A stretch of 64,000 bases of DNA, taken from contig NZ_CP022990.1 in assembly GCF_002278075.1 (NCBI RefSeq), positions 2,418,001 through 2,482,000 of the forward strand, read 5' to 3'. Below, piece by piece: positions 55,158-64,000 of this stretch; the stretch's first letter is position 1; each line of letters begins with the position of its first letter. The notes under the pieces are model-generated. The model ran no database searches. It was not told the origin of the DNA and was given only the letters and a program-made list of their open reading frames with translations. Both the position numbers and the translations under genes were made by a program. Origin of the DNA: Paraburkholderia aromaticivorans (lineage in GTDB: Bacteria > Pseudomonadota > Gammaproteobacteria > Burkholderiales > Burkholderiaceae).

Positions 55158-56213
55158 TCAGGGAATGTAACGTTGCTCCCTGAGCTCGGTCAGCATCTCG
55201 ATATACATTTCCTCTGAATCGATGCAATCATGGAAGCCATGTTTGCGTGCCTTGATCGTGCTAGAGATGTTGTCAAAGGTCGTTTTGAAAATCATGTCGC
55301 CAAACTTCCACGACACGATTTGGTCGTACGGGTAGTTTCGAAGGTTGTGCTTCTCGACCAGCCTGTTCCACAGTTCTGCCTTGTCGGCCATCATCTGCTG
55401 TAACAACATGGGGAACGGCACACCGACCGACACATCGAAAAACTCCGCCAGACGCGGCCAGACGCGAGACCATCTGAAGGACTCGCCATTCGTGATGTTG
55501 TAAATCTCGCCTCGGCATGCGTCGGTCTCGCCTGCCCAATCGACGGCGCTCGCGAGAATTCGAGTATCGGTAATCTGGTAGAGCGCGTCGTAAGCGGCGC
55601 GCGAGCCGGGAAGAGACATTGGAACGCCCAGGGCCTTCGCTAACGTTCCATAGACAGCAATCACCATTAGCAGATTCATGGGATTGCCCACGGCAACCCC
55701 TGCAATACCCTCGGGACGAAATGCAGTCCAAGACCATGATTTGCCGACTGAACGTTCCCGAAGGAAATCTTCCTGGTCGTAATAGAAGTTCGGTGGCATA
55801 TGGCGCGGGTCGCTCTCCTTCGCGGGCGATGGAATTGGGCCAATATGCACGCCGTATGCCTTGCCTCCCTGCATCAGCGTGACGTGCTGCAGGTTCGGAG
55901 CGTGCTTCTCCATGACCTCAACCATGTTCTTCAACATCCGCAGATTCACCTCGACCAGTTCCGCAGGCGTCGGCTTCTCCTGCTAGGCTGAGAACACGAG
56001 ATGCGTCGCTTCAGGTACTTGTGCAAGTAGCGCCTCGCAGGCCTCTCTGTCCAACAAGTCGACCGCCAAATGCCTCGCGCGCGTCGGGAAATCAGGTGCG
56101 CGTCGGGAAACGGCGACCAGATCGACGCCCTTGGTTTCATAGTGTGCGAGTAGTCCGCGTCCGATAACTCCAACCGCGCCTGCTACGACTACTGTGTTCG
56201 TCCGTTCTCCAGA
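55158..56213 (-). pseudogene. SDR-family (PRISE/epimerase-like) oxidoreductase, nonsense-mutated
   Basis: The N-terminal Rossmann region TNTVVVAGAVGVIGRGLLAH, then YETKGVDLVAVSRRAP, is in frame with the rest but is separated by a TAG at 55983-55985, where Tyr (FSA-Y-QEKPTPAELVEVN) is expected. No ATG, GTG or TTG precedes the Rossmann motif in frame; an ATC sits at the likely start. The downstream part (GGKAYGVHIGPIPSPAKESD, SWTAFRPEGIAG, GEIYNITNGESFRWSRVWP) is typical of progesterone 5-beta-reductase/iridoid synthase-like SDRs. At least two lesions imply a pseudogene. Confidence 0.75.
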
Positions 56214-56304
56214 GATTCGTAATCAGAATGTTCAGCCAATCGTGACTTCGGGTCTGCTACTTCGCAACCCCGCGGAGCGACATCGATTCAATCTGTAATT
56301 CCCC

Positions 56305-56439
56305 CTATGAGATCGAAGCTCGTTGCAGAACTTCGGCGCCGTCCATCGTTTCAGCAACTTGCTCGCCCTGTGCAGTGCCGATGCGCCGGGCGTGGCGGTA
56401 AGCGGTGAGAAAGTGCCGGTCGTCGCTCTCCAGCACCAT
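56305..56439 (-). CDS. possible small protein, 44 aa
   Basis: The frame MVLESDDRHFLTAYRHARRI continues GTAQGEQVAETMDGAEVLQR and ASIS, an evenly charged helical composition. There is no clear ribosome site, and it lies between two gene remnants, so it may itself be a fragment. Function unknown. Confidence 0.2.
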   Translation of the reverse strand: MVLESDDRHFLTAYRHARRIGTAQGEQVAETMDGAEVLQRASIS

Positions 56440-56445
56440 GCCGGC

Positions 56446-56778
56446 TCACGTTGACATGACGAAGTCAGGTAGAACGAACTCACCGAGCTCCTCAATGACC
56501 TCACCTGCGGGGCGTTGGCCGTATTTCAAATTGACGATCACATGGTTGACGCCGACCTCCTCCTGCAAGCTGCGCAGCAGCGCGACCAGGTGATATCGCC
56601 CCAGTTGGCAGCCCAGGTGGATCGGCCGTGGCGGTGTCTGCGGGTTATCTGTCAGGTCGATATATAGCGACTGGGTGAAGGGTTTGCGGCGCCTTTGAAC
56701 ACTATAACGAGCGACACCCGCATAAAGCATTAAAGTACCGCTCCCCACGGGAGTTCCGGCGAACCGGTGCAGCATCAA
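56446..56778 (-). pseudogene. LLM-class flavin-dependent oxidoreductase, C-terminal remnant
   Basis: The last ~80 residues match luciferase-like monooxygenases: [60 protein letters not shown] and EELGEFVLPDF. The N-terminal two-thirds, including the flavin-binding barrel start, is missing. The codons 5' of about 56700 look unrelated. Confidence 0.6.
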
Positions 56779-56825
56779 CTTAACGGTGCCCGAGTGTCCT
56801 GAGTTTCGGGGTCAACTCCACATGC

Positions 56826-58448
56826 TCAGGTATGCGCGGGCCGAGGCCTGTCGCCGGCCGGCGTCGGACGTTCACGTTTTGGCTCGGGCGGTGGCGTCGG
56901 CTGCACCCGGTCGGACGGAAACAGCGCCTGCACGAGCCGGTCGATGAACTGGAAGAACCTATCTGACGCATAGCCTGCGACGAACGCGATCGCGAGCGGC
57001 GACATGGCCTTACCCTCCTGCACGATATCGCTGAAGAGTCCGATCGAAATGCCGACGATCACCGCCGTTGTCACGTGCGCACGGTTCGCGACCTTCGAAT
57101 ATTCTGGGTGAAAAAGGCACGCCGCAGTATCGTCGCGCAACTTGCGAAGGATGGCGGCGGTCGCGCCGAGCCAAGCGTAAAGAATCGGCAGCACAAAGCC
57201 CGTCGTCATGCCGACAAACGTCAAAATATTGTCGCGCGCGTAGTTCGCCGTCGCGCGAATCTGCTGATAGATGGCGATTTTCTGGAAGCCCTGCCTGACT
57301 GTGTCTTCGGGAATCATCCGGTTCTTCTGGTCCGGCGTCATGCCGATATCGAAGAGCGGTAAATCTATTTCCAGTGCGTGGCGCACGGAATCCGTCGTGC
57401 ATTCCCAATCCGCGGCCGCCGGCGGCGTGCGCCAGATCAGGCGGAATCCGTAGTTCATGCCGTTGGAGAAAGCGAAGTTCTCGTCGGGCACGCTCACGAC
57501 ATCCGCTGACGCGCAATTCTGCGCATACCGGCTCGTCACGATGCCCCAGTTTTCGCCCCACGGGTCACCGAACAACGCGTACAGGTGTTGGCCCACTTCG
57601 TTCGGCAGCCAGAAAAATAGCCTGCTTATCGTTCTCGTGCGTTCGATATCCGAATACAGCTGGCGATTGTTGGTCGCGAACTTTTGTAGTGTGTCCTTGA
57701 TCGCCACCGCTTCGGGCGAGTTCTGCATCTGTTCGAGAACATCGCCGGAGCGACGTTGATTCACCTGCTCGTTCGCTTTCGAGAGAGCGGCGGAGTAGGC
57801 CTGCAACTGGTTGTGCATCTTGAGCGTGATCGGATCGCTCTCGATGATGCGATCCTGAATGTCTGCGGATATCTGCTTGATAACGAAGAGTTGGCACGAC
57901 AATACCAGCGCCATAAGCGTGAGTAACGCCGCCGAGACCGAGTAGTTTCGAATGGCCCTGCGCGCACCTTTGCGTGCTTCAGCACCGACGGCATCGCCGA
58001 CGACCGGCGCAATCGCTTCGGTCATATGGCTCATTGCGTCGTAGAACGGCACCTCGATCGACGGCGACCAGTCGAACTCCTTTTGCGCATCGCGCGCCGC
58101 GGCGAGCGCCTTGATATCGGGAGTCGCGAGTGCTTTTCCGGTGAGCCCCGCGTGCGATACGACATCTGCGCAAGATCTCAGGTCCTCGGCGACTTTCGCA
58201 TTCGGATAAGGCGCGTGCGACACGATGTACGCCATCGCGTAGTAGAACGCAGCTTCCGTTTCCGGATCGACCTCGCCTGCGTCAAGTTTCGCGCGTGCCA
58301 GTTTGACCGCGCGGATCATCGATTCGCGAATACGCACGCCCGCGCGCGCCGCCAGCGAAATGCACATCTCGCAATGCACGATGTCGTGCCTGAGTTTCTC
58401 TTGCGGCGACTCGCCGCCGATTCCGTTTTCCGAAGACGCAGCACCCAT
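56826..58448 (-). CDS. large membrane protein of unknown function, 540 aa
   Basis: No family is recognised. From the N-terminus, residues 1-165 are a soluble helical region with a Cys-x-x-Cys (VHCEMCISLA), followed by a membrane helix at about 169-193 (ALLTLMALVLSCQLFVIKQI). A long region (about 195-395) includes a possible coiled coil (NQLQAYSAALSKANEQVNQR) and Trp/Cys-rich stretches (GDPWGENWGIVT, DWECTTD). Three further hydrophobic segments at roughly 405-430, 456-477 and 483-503 follow, then a Pro/Arg-rich tail (PTPPPEPKRERPTPAGDRPR). Its AT-rich upstream region (58500-58700) suggests its own promoter. Codon use is like the surrounding chromosome. No partner gene is adjacent. Confidence 0.75.
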   Translation of the reverse strand: MGAASSENGIGGESPQEKLRHDIVHCEMCISLAARAGVRIRESMIRAVKLARAKLDAGEVDPETEAAFYYAMAYIVSHAPYPNAKVAEDLRSCADVVSHAGLTGKALATPDIKALAAARDAQKEFDWSPSIEVPFYDAMSHMTEAIAPVVGDAVGAEARKGARRAIRNYSVSAALLTLMALVLSCQLFVIKQISADIQDRIIESDPITLKMHNQLQAYSAALSKANEQVNQRRSGDVLEQMQNSPEAVAIKDTLQKFATNNRQLYSDIERTRTISRLFFWLPNEVGQHLYALFGDPWGENWGIVTSRYAQNCASADVVSVPDENFAFSNGMNYGFRLIWRTPPAAADWECTTDSVRHALEIDLPLFDIGMTPDQKNRMIPEDTVRQGFQKIAIYQQIRATANYARDNILTFVGMTTGFVLPILYAWLGATAAILRKLRDDTAACLFHPEYSKVANRAHVTTAVIVGISIGLFSDIVQEGKAMSPLAIAFVAGYASDRFFQFIDRLVQALFPSDRVQPTPPPEPKRERPTPAGDRPRPAHT

Positions 58449-59238
58449 AGAAGCCTCCCAAAACGAGGATTCGTCACTTAAACGCCTGTGAGCGCCGTTC
58501 GGGGGAAACGGCTCCTGCTGTGCAACGCCCGAGCTGAAACGTCGGCTGCCGTACGCACATTGTCGTTATTGTCGAATCCTACCGGTATCACTTAGTCGTA
58601 CATATTCGTTCGATAAGATTAGATCGGTTTTTCGAACTTTCCATCGCGCAATTGGGAAACGTGCGGAATGGCGCGACGTGCGCTCTGTCTTGTCGTTTTC
58701 TCACTAGGCTTTGTGGACAACGTTCGGCGCGAGGCGGCTGCGGCTAAGCGGCGCCGCTTTGCCGAAATGGCCTGGAAGGCTTGTCCATCGCGGATGATTT
58801 ACGGTTGAAAGTTGTCGATCCTGGAAGTTATTTCAGTAAAAAAACCGACGCCAAGGCCCCGTTTTTGCCTCGGAATCCAGTCAAAGCGGAAGCGATTTGG
58901 TTAATTTTCCGGAAGCCAATCGAGTTCCTTCACAATGCGGCGCGCGACGGGCACCGGCGTGACTAACGACTCGTATGAAAGGCTGACGGACATCGTCCGA
59001 CGGCTTCATCGGCAAGCCGGAGGCGAAGGCGGCAACGCATCGGCCGCACGTTCACCGTGCGGCTGCATCGAGACGGCGGTTCGCTGAAACTGATTCAGGA
59101 ACGGCTTGGGTTTTCAGGCCTGTCTGCCCTTAAGAACTTATCCAGGCAATCCACTCGTGAAGCACGAATCCTCGTGATTGTCGTTCCACTTGTTGGAAAG
59201 GCGTTGCGGCACGCCGGTGAACCCCGCGGCTCCATGGA
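58449..59238. other. intergenic, no convincing gene
   Basis: About 790 bases lie between the membrane protein start and the MHS transporter stop. The left 250 bases are AT-rich, fitting a promoter. A plus-strand fragment (about 59057-59140) reads RDGGSLKLIQERLGFSGLSA, faintly like the end of a tyrosine recombinase, but is too short to call. Confidence 0.4.
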
Positions 59239-60573
59239 TCATCCGCCGGTCAAAGCCGTCGCCGGGGCGGCCGGCGCCACGATTTTGCCACTCAGCGCCT
59301 TCAGCCCGAACGTCGCCACGAACGTCAGCGACGCGCACGCGACCATGAAATAGCCCGGCGCGGCGAGATCACCCGTGCGACTGATCAGCCATGTGCCGAT
59401 CAGCGGCGCGGTGCCGCTAAAGAGGGTGAAGCTGAGATTGAATGCGAGCGCGACGCCGCTAAAGCGCACGCGCGTAGGAAACATATCCGCGATGATGCAG
59501 GCAAAGGTACCGTTGATCAGCGCCGCGCCCAATCCGCCGAGCAGCATCAGCGCGATCAGATCCATCCGGTGACTGACTGCCGCGTGATAGAACGGCATCG
59601 CCAGCATGATCAGCAGCAGTGCGCCTGCGCGCATCAGATGGCGGCGCGACATGCCGTCGCCGATCCGCCCGACGATCAGAATGCCGATCGACGCAGTCGC
59701 CAGCGCCACGTTCTGGCCGAGGGCGACCTGGTGCGGATCGTAGTGCAGCACCTTGTCCAGATACGCGGGCATGTGCGCAAACAGCAGGCCGTTATAGCCG
59801 GCCGTCGCGCACGTCGTCAGAATGCCCAGCAGCACGGGCCGCCAGTGTTCGCGCATCAGTTCGGCAAACGGGTGCTTCGAGGCGAACTGCTTCATATGCG
59901 CGAATTCCGGCGTTTCTTCGAGCTTGCGGCGCAGCCAGAAACCGAGCAGCCCGATCACGCCGCCGAAGATGAACGCGAAGCGCCAGCCGTATGCCGCGAC
60001 GTCGTCCGGCGTCAGGACAGCATGCACGCCCAGGTTGACGGCCGCCGCGAGCAACACGCCAGAGTTGACGCAGAAGAACACGATCCCGCAGACGAAGCCC
60101 GCGCGCCGCGGCACGGTTTCGACCACGTAGGTAATCGACCCCGGCAGTTCGCCGCCGAGGCAGAATCCCTGCACGAGCCGCAGCAGGATCATCGTGAAGG
60201 TCGCGGCGATGCCCCAGCTCGCGTAGGTCGGCACCAGCCCCATGCCGATGGTCGACAGCGACACGATGATCACCGAGACGATGAACACGCGCCGCCGCCC
60301 GAAGCGGTCGCCGAACCAGCTGAGCACCGCGCCGCCGATGGGCCGCGATAGGTAGCCGATCGCGAACACCGCGAAAGACAGCAGCAGCGCCATCATCGGA
60401 TCGAGCATCGAAAAGAACGCGCGGCCGATGAATTGCGCGAACACACCATAGACGACGAAGTCGTAGAACTCCAGCGCGCCGCCGAGACTCGCGAGAATGA
60501 TGAGCCGCCACTGACCCGCCGTCAGGCGGTTGAACGAGGCACTGCGTACGTTGACCGCTTCGAGGTTCTGCAT
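59239..60573 (-). CDS. MHS-family MFS transporter
   Basis: The 444-aa protein from ATG 60573 (MQNLEAVNVRSASFNRLTAG) is a 12-helix proton symporter of the metabolite:H+ symporter family. Motifs: GGALEFYDFVVYGVFAQFIG, SRPIGGAVLSWFGDRFGRRR and RLVQGFCLGGELPGS. Such proteins import citrate, dicarboxylates, sugar acids or osmolytes. Its gene follows the dehydratase/dehydrogenase genes on the same strand, so it probably brings in their substrate. Confidence 0.88.
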   Translation of the reverse strand: MQNLEAVNVRSASFNRLTAGQWRLIILASLGGALEFYDFVVYGVFAQFIGRAFFSMLDPMMALLLSFAVFAIGYLSRPIGGAVLSWFGDRFGRRRVFIVSVIIVSLSTIGMGLVPTYASWGIAATFTMILLRLVQGFCLGGELPGSITYVVETVPRRAGFVCGIVFFCVNSGVLLAAAVNLGVHAVLTPDDVAAYGWRFAFIFGGVIGLLGFWLRRKLEETPEFAHMKQFASKHPFAELMREHWRPVLLGILTTCATAGYNGLLFAHMPAYLDKVLHYDPHQVALGQNVALATASIGILIVGRIGDGMSRRHLMRAGALLLIMLAMPFYHAAVSHRMDLIALMLLGGLGAALINGTFACIIADMFPTRVRFSGVALAFNLSFTLFSGTAPLIGTWLISRTGDLAAPGYFMVACASLTFVATFGLKALSGKIVAPAAPATALTGG

Positions 60574-60664
60574 CGTGTCTCCTGATGCATGGCTTATCTG
60601 TAGATCCGGCGCGTCTGCCATGCAGCGACGACCGGTGTTCGCTAGAGACCGGAAACCCGCTATG

Positions 60665-61558
60665 TCATTCGGGCGTGGCCGTTTGCAATTCGACCGTCAC
60701 GATCTGCGAGATATCGGCGTCGCCGAGACCTTGCTCGACCGCCTGCGTCAGCCAGCGCCGCACCAACGCTGCGACCGGCAGCGCCGTATCGCTCTCGCGC
60801 GCCAGCGACTCGACGGCATCGAGGTCTTTCAGCATCGTGCGGATCGTGCCGGAGGCCTGTGCCGGAGGCGCGATCATGCGCGGCATCAAAGTCTGCAGCA
60901 GCACCGAATCGGCCCAGCCGCCGGCGAGCGCGGCGGGAATCCGCGCCGTGTCGATGCCGGCATGGCGGGCGAGCCGGGTCGCTTCGGCGAGCGCCGCGAT
61001 GGTCGTCATCACGATGGTCTGATTCGCCAGCTTCGTGGCTTGTCCCGCGCCGCTGCCGCCCATGCGCGTGACGCGCGCGGCGAAACCACGAAGGATCGGC
61101 GTTAATGTCTCGATCAGCGCGGCGTCGCCGCCCGCCATGATCGCCAGCGTGCCTGCCGCCGCGCCGGACGTGCCTCCCGACACCGGCGCGTCGATCCAGT
61201 CGCCGCCGGTCTGTTCGTGCCAGCGCCGGGCGAAGGCGCGGGTTTGCGACGGCGCGAGCGTCGAATGATCGACCAGCGTGGCGCCGCGATGCGCGCGGCT
61301 CGCGAGCCCGTCGACGCCGAACGCCACCGCCTCGACCGCCGCCGCGTCCGCGAGACACAGCATCACGATGTCGGCGCCGGCCGCGACCTGAGCCGGCGAC
61401 TCGCATGCCACGCAATTCGTCGCCGACGCCTGCAATGCCGCAGCCTTTTCGTTCGAACGATTCCACACTCGCAGCGCATGGCCCGCGTCGGCGAGACGCT
61501 GCGCCATCGGCCAGCCCATCTTGCCGAGCCCGCAAAAACCGAGGCGGGCGCTCGTCAT
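60665..61558 (-). CDS. 3-hydroxyisobutyrate dehydrogenase-family NAD(P)-dependent oxidoreductase
   Basis: The 297-aa enzyme starts [20 protein letters not shown], with the GxGxMG dinucleotide-binding motif. The substrate motif [20 protein letters not shown] and the catalytic-Lys segment [16 protein letters not shown] follow. Family members oxidise beta-hydroxyacids (HIBADH, tartronate semialdehyde reductase, L-threonate dehydrogenase). It overlaps the dehydratase stop by 4 bases, so the two are coupled. The substrate is undetermined, a sugar-acid derivative being likely. Confidence 0.87.
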   Translation of the reverse strand: MTSARLGFCGLGKMGWPMAQRLADAGHALRVWNRSNEKAAALQASATNCVACESPAQVAAGADIVMLCLADAAAVEAVAFGVDGLASRAHRGATLVDHSTLAPSQTRAFARRWHEQTGGDWIDAPVSGGTSGAAAGTLAIMAGGDAALIETLTPILRGFAARVTRMGGSGAGQATKLANQTIVMTTIAALAEATRLARHAGIDTARIPAALAGGWADSVLLQTLMPRMIAPPAQASGTIRTMLKDLDAVESLARESDTALPVAALVRRWLTQAVEQGLGDADISQIVTVELQTATPE

Positions 61559-63321
61559 GCGGCGGCTCCGTCGTCGCCGGGTGTGGGTTCGTCGTACGGC
61601 CATTCGACGTTGCCCGAATGCGTCACCGCGCCGAGATGCGCGGGCCGCACCAACGCTTCGTATTTTTCGAGCACCCCCGCGAGCCGGCGCGGCGCGCGCG
61701 CGGGCGCGTCGGCGCGGCGGCGGGCGAGTTCGTCGTCGGACAGGTCGACGCGCAGAATGCCTGCGCGCGCGTCGATATGCACACGGTCGCCGTTGCGCAA
61801 CAGGCCGATCGGGCCACCCGCCGCCGCTTCCGGGCCGACGTAGCCGATGCACATGCCACGTGTCGCGCCCGAAAACCGACCGTCGGTCAACAACGCCACT
61901 TTCTCGCCCATGCCCTGACCGTAGATCGCTGCCGTCACGCTCAGCATTTCGCGCATACCGGGACCGCCTTTCGGCCCTTCGTTACGGATCACGAGCACGT
62001 CGTCTTCGCGGTAATCGCGCGCCGCGACCACCGCCATGCAGTCTTCTTCACATTCGAATACACGCACCGCGCCCGTGAACGAAAGCGATTTGAGCCCGGC
62101 GATTTTCAGACATGCGCCGTGCGGCGCGAGGTTGCCGCGCAGGATTACGAGTCCGCCGTTTTCGCCGAGGGGGTCGTCGCACGGACGCACGACGGTGCCG
62201 TCCGGTCCGCTGAACGCGCTCAATGCTTCGGCGAGCGTGCCGCCACCGAGCGCGGGCACGTCGCCATGCAGGAAGCCGCCTGCCAGCAGCGCGTTCAACA
62301 CGGCCGGCACGCCGCCCGCGTGATGCAGATCCTGCGCGAGATAGCGGCCGCCTGGTTGCAGATCGCCGATCAGCGGAATCTTTGCGAACACGCGTTGCAC
62401 GTCGTCGAGCGTGAAGCGGATGCCGGCCTCGTTGGCGATGGCCGGAATGTGCAGCGCGGCATTGGTCGAACCGCCGGTTGCCGCCACCGCCGCGCAGGCG
62501 TTCTCGAGGCTTTCCATGGTGACGAGATCGCGCGGCAGGGGGCCGCCTTGCGTCAGGATACGCATGACTGTTTCGCCCGCGCGGCGCGCAATCGCGATCC
62601 GTTCGCTGTAGACGGCGGGCACCATCGCGGAGCCGAGCGGCGCGAGGCCAAGCGTTTCCGCGACCATCGCCATCGTATTCGCGGTGAACTGGCCGGGACA
62701 CGACCCGGCCGTCGGCGTGCACTGCTTTTCGATGGCGTCCAGTTGCGCACGGCTCATGTCGCCGCGCTGCGTGGTGCCGACCGCTTCGATTGTCGTGAGA
62801 ATCGTCGACTGGCGTTGCAGGCCGGTGCCGGCGCCGCCGGGCAACTGGCCCGGTGCGACACCCGGCAGCATCGCACCGCCGAACAGGAATACGCCGGGCA
62901 CGTTGACGCGCACCATGCCCATCAGGATGCCGGGCAAGGTCTTGTCGCAACCGGCGACGCCGATCAGGGCGTCGTAGTTATGCGCGCGCACGAACAGTTC
63001 GACGCTGTCCGCAACCACTTCGCGCGACACGAGGCTCATCCTCATGCCGGAGTGATTCATCGACGTGCCGTCCGACACCGAGATCGCCGAGCCGCGGATC
63101 GGCACGCCACCGCCCGCTGCAATGCCGAGCCGCGCGTTGTCGGAGACCTGGTTCAGCGACATCGAACACGGCGTGTTCTCGCCGAACGTATCGACGATCG
63201 CGACGAACGGCTTTTGCATGGATTCGTCGTCGAGACCGGTAGCGCGCAGGAACGCGCGATGCGGCGCCCGCGTGACGCCGTCGGTCACCCTGCGCGAGCG
63301 ATGTTTGTGCAGATTGGTCAT
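61555..63321 (-). CDS. IlvD/Edd-family dehydratase (probable sugar-acid dehydratase)
   Basis: The 588-aa Fe-S enzyme removes water from a 2,3-dihydroxy or sugar acid. Cluster/active-site regions: [40 protein letters not shown] and [20 protein letters not shown]. Also typical are [30 protein letters not shown] and [20 protein letters not shown]. Length and context (MHS transporter, HIBADH-like enzyme, SDR) favour a catabolic sugar-acid dehydratase over valine/isoleucine synthesis. It begins 80 bases after the SDR gene. Confidence 0.85.
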   Translation of the reverse strand: MTNLHKHRSRRVTDGVTRAPHRAFLRATGLDDESMQKPFVAIVDTFGENTPCSMSLNQVSDNARLGIAAGGGVPIRGSAISVSDGTSMNHSGMRMSLVSREVVADSVELFVRAHNYDALIGVAGCDKTLPGILMGMVRVNVPGVFLFGGAMLPGVAPGQLPGGAGTGLQRQSTILTTIEAVGTTQRGDMSRAQLDAIEKQCTPTAGSCPGQFTANTMAMVAETLGLAPLGSAMVPAVYSERIAIARRAGETVMRILTQGGPLPRDLVTMESLENACAAVAATGGSTNAALHIPAIANEAGIRFTLDDVQRVFAKIPLIGDLQPGGRYLAQDLHHAGGVPAVLNALLAGGFLHGDVPALGGGTLAEALSAFSGPDGTVVRPCDDPLGENGGLVILRGNLAPHGACLKIAGLKSLSFTGAVRVFECEEDCMAVVAARDYREDDVLVIRNEGPKGGPGMREMLSVTAAIYGQGMGEKVALLTDGRFSGATRGMCIGYVGPEAAAGGPIGLLRNGDRVHIDARAGILRVDLSDDELARRRADAPARAPRRLAGVLEKYEALVRPAHLGAVTHSGNVEWPYDEPTPGDDGAAA

Positions 63322-63401
63322 GTGGAAAAGTCCGTTTTCTTTTGAAACTCGTGCAGTGCTGTGGCGATGGTTCGTTCAACTGCGCGCGCGTTGACCGCGG
63401 C

Positions 63402-64000
63402 TCAACCGGCGTTCAGCAGCAAGCCGTTTTCCGCAGCGATCACCTGGCCGGTCATGGCGGGCGCCTGCGTGGCGAGAAACCACGCCAGGTCCGCGATTTC
63501 GGCAGGCATCGACACCCGTTTGAGCGGCGCCTGTTCGGTCATTCTCTCTAGCACGCCGTCATAGGCTTGCGGGTCGAGCACGCGCAGCAACAGCCCGTCG
63601 TCGACCATGCCGGGCGCGATCGCGTTGACGCGGACATGCGGCGCGAGACTGCGCGCAAGCGAGAGCGTCAGCGTATTCACCGCGCCTTTCGACGCCGCAT
63701 ACGCGATCGACGACCCGGTGCCGTTCAGACCCGCCAGCGACGAAATGTTGACGACGCTCGTGCTGCGTTTCACCGTCGATAGACCGGCGGATTCGCGCAG
63801 CAACGGCACGGCTGCGCGGGTCATCTGATACAGCCCGATCAGGTTCACGCGATACACGCGCTCGAACTCGATAGCGTCGATTTCGTCGAAGGCGTTGTGC
63901 GGAATCACGCGGGTCGTGCCCGCGCAATTGATCAGCGCGTCGACACGTTGCCAGCGGCTCGCCACGGTATCCATCGCGCGGCGGCAGTGCGCATCGTTGC
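63402..64000 (-). CDS. SDR-family oxidoreductase, partial at window edge
   Basis: The C-terminal ~199 residues are present; the start with the TGxxxGxG motif lies beyond 64000. Visible features are DALINCAGTTRVIPHNAF (NAG-like motif), VVNISSLAGLNGTGSSIAYA with the catalytic Ser, YAASKGAVNTLTLSLARSLA (Tyr and Lys) and RVNAIAPGMVDDGLL. It is the first gene of the sugar-acid-type cluster in this window and probably oxidises a sugar to its lactone or acid before dehydration. Confidence 0.88.
   Translation of the reverse strand, partial: NDAHCRRAMDTVASRWQRVDALINCAGTTRVIPHNAFDEIDAIEFERVYRVNLIGLYQMTRAAVPLLRESAGLSTVKRSTSVVNISSLAGLNGTGSSIAYAASKGAVNTLTLSLARSLAPHVRVNAIAPGMVDDGLLLRVLDPQAYDGVLERMTEQAPLKRVSMPAEIADLAWFLATQAPAMTGQVIAAENGLLLNAG

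Noticed and set aside
59057..59353. Fragment like the end of a tyrosine recombinase
   Set aside because: It has only about 20 weakly matching residues and lacks the catalytic Arg/His/Tyr pattern.
61405..63345. Long plus-strand open frame of 646 codons
   Set aside because: It is antisense to the IlvD/Edd dehydratase, which carries all family motifs.

Overview
The window is high-GC DNA from a betaproteobacterium, most likely Burkholderia or Paraburkholderia. This rests on the style of the rRNA, tRNA, isocitrate lyase, formate dehydrogenase and porin sequences and on the mix of insertion sequences. No database search was possible. Blocks of housekeeping or catabolic genes alternate with stretches full of broken transposons and decaying genes.

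Layout. Positions 1-1215 hold the end of an rRNA operon (23S 3' end, 5S, terminator). Positions 1290-3363 are an IS graveyard, with an IS110 remnant lodged in an IS256 remnant. Positions 3656-12271 hold a GntR/FadR regulator divergent from a complete branched-chain-type ABC importer (SBP, two permeases, two ATPases), followed by an M20 amidohydrolase and an M81 (MlrC-like) protein. A tRNA-Val follows. Positions 12760-26276 are a selenium block. On the minus strand are a permease with a 45-residue partner, mnmH and selD. On the plus strand are fdnG with an in-frame UGA and a visible SECIS hairpin, fdnH, fdnI, fdhE, selA, selB and tRNA-Sec. A frameshifted phage-type integrase sits next to tRNA-Sec. 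The glyoxylate-cycle gene aceA is at 27627-29207.

After IS66 scraps comes the most interesting region, 30446-38601. An MFS transporter, an IclR regulator and a six-gene operon encode a class III CoA-transferase, a TauD-like dioxygenase, a CitE-like lyase, aconitase-family large and small subunits, and an isocitrate lyase/PEP mutase family lyase. Nearly the same palindrome lies before the transporter and before the operon. It looks like an IclR-controlled route that imports, activates, hydrates and cleaves a branched dicarboxylic acid whose identity cannot be read from sequence.

Positions 38700-58448 are accessory DNA. They hold two IS6 elements, a two-component system frameshifted in both genes, an AraC regulator near five small oxidative or detoxifying enzymes, an intact 466-residue transposase, a VOC protein whose stop lies in an IS3 end, a porin, several gene fragments and an unrecognised 540-residue membrane protein. 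The right end (59239-64000) is a sugar-acid-type catabolic cluster: MHS transporter, HIBADH-family dehydrogenase, IlvD/Edd dehydratase, and an SDR that runs off the edge.
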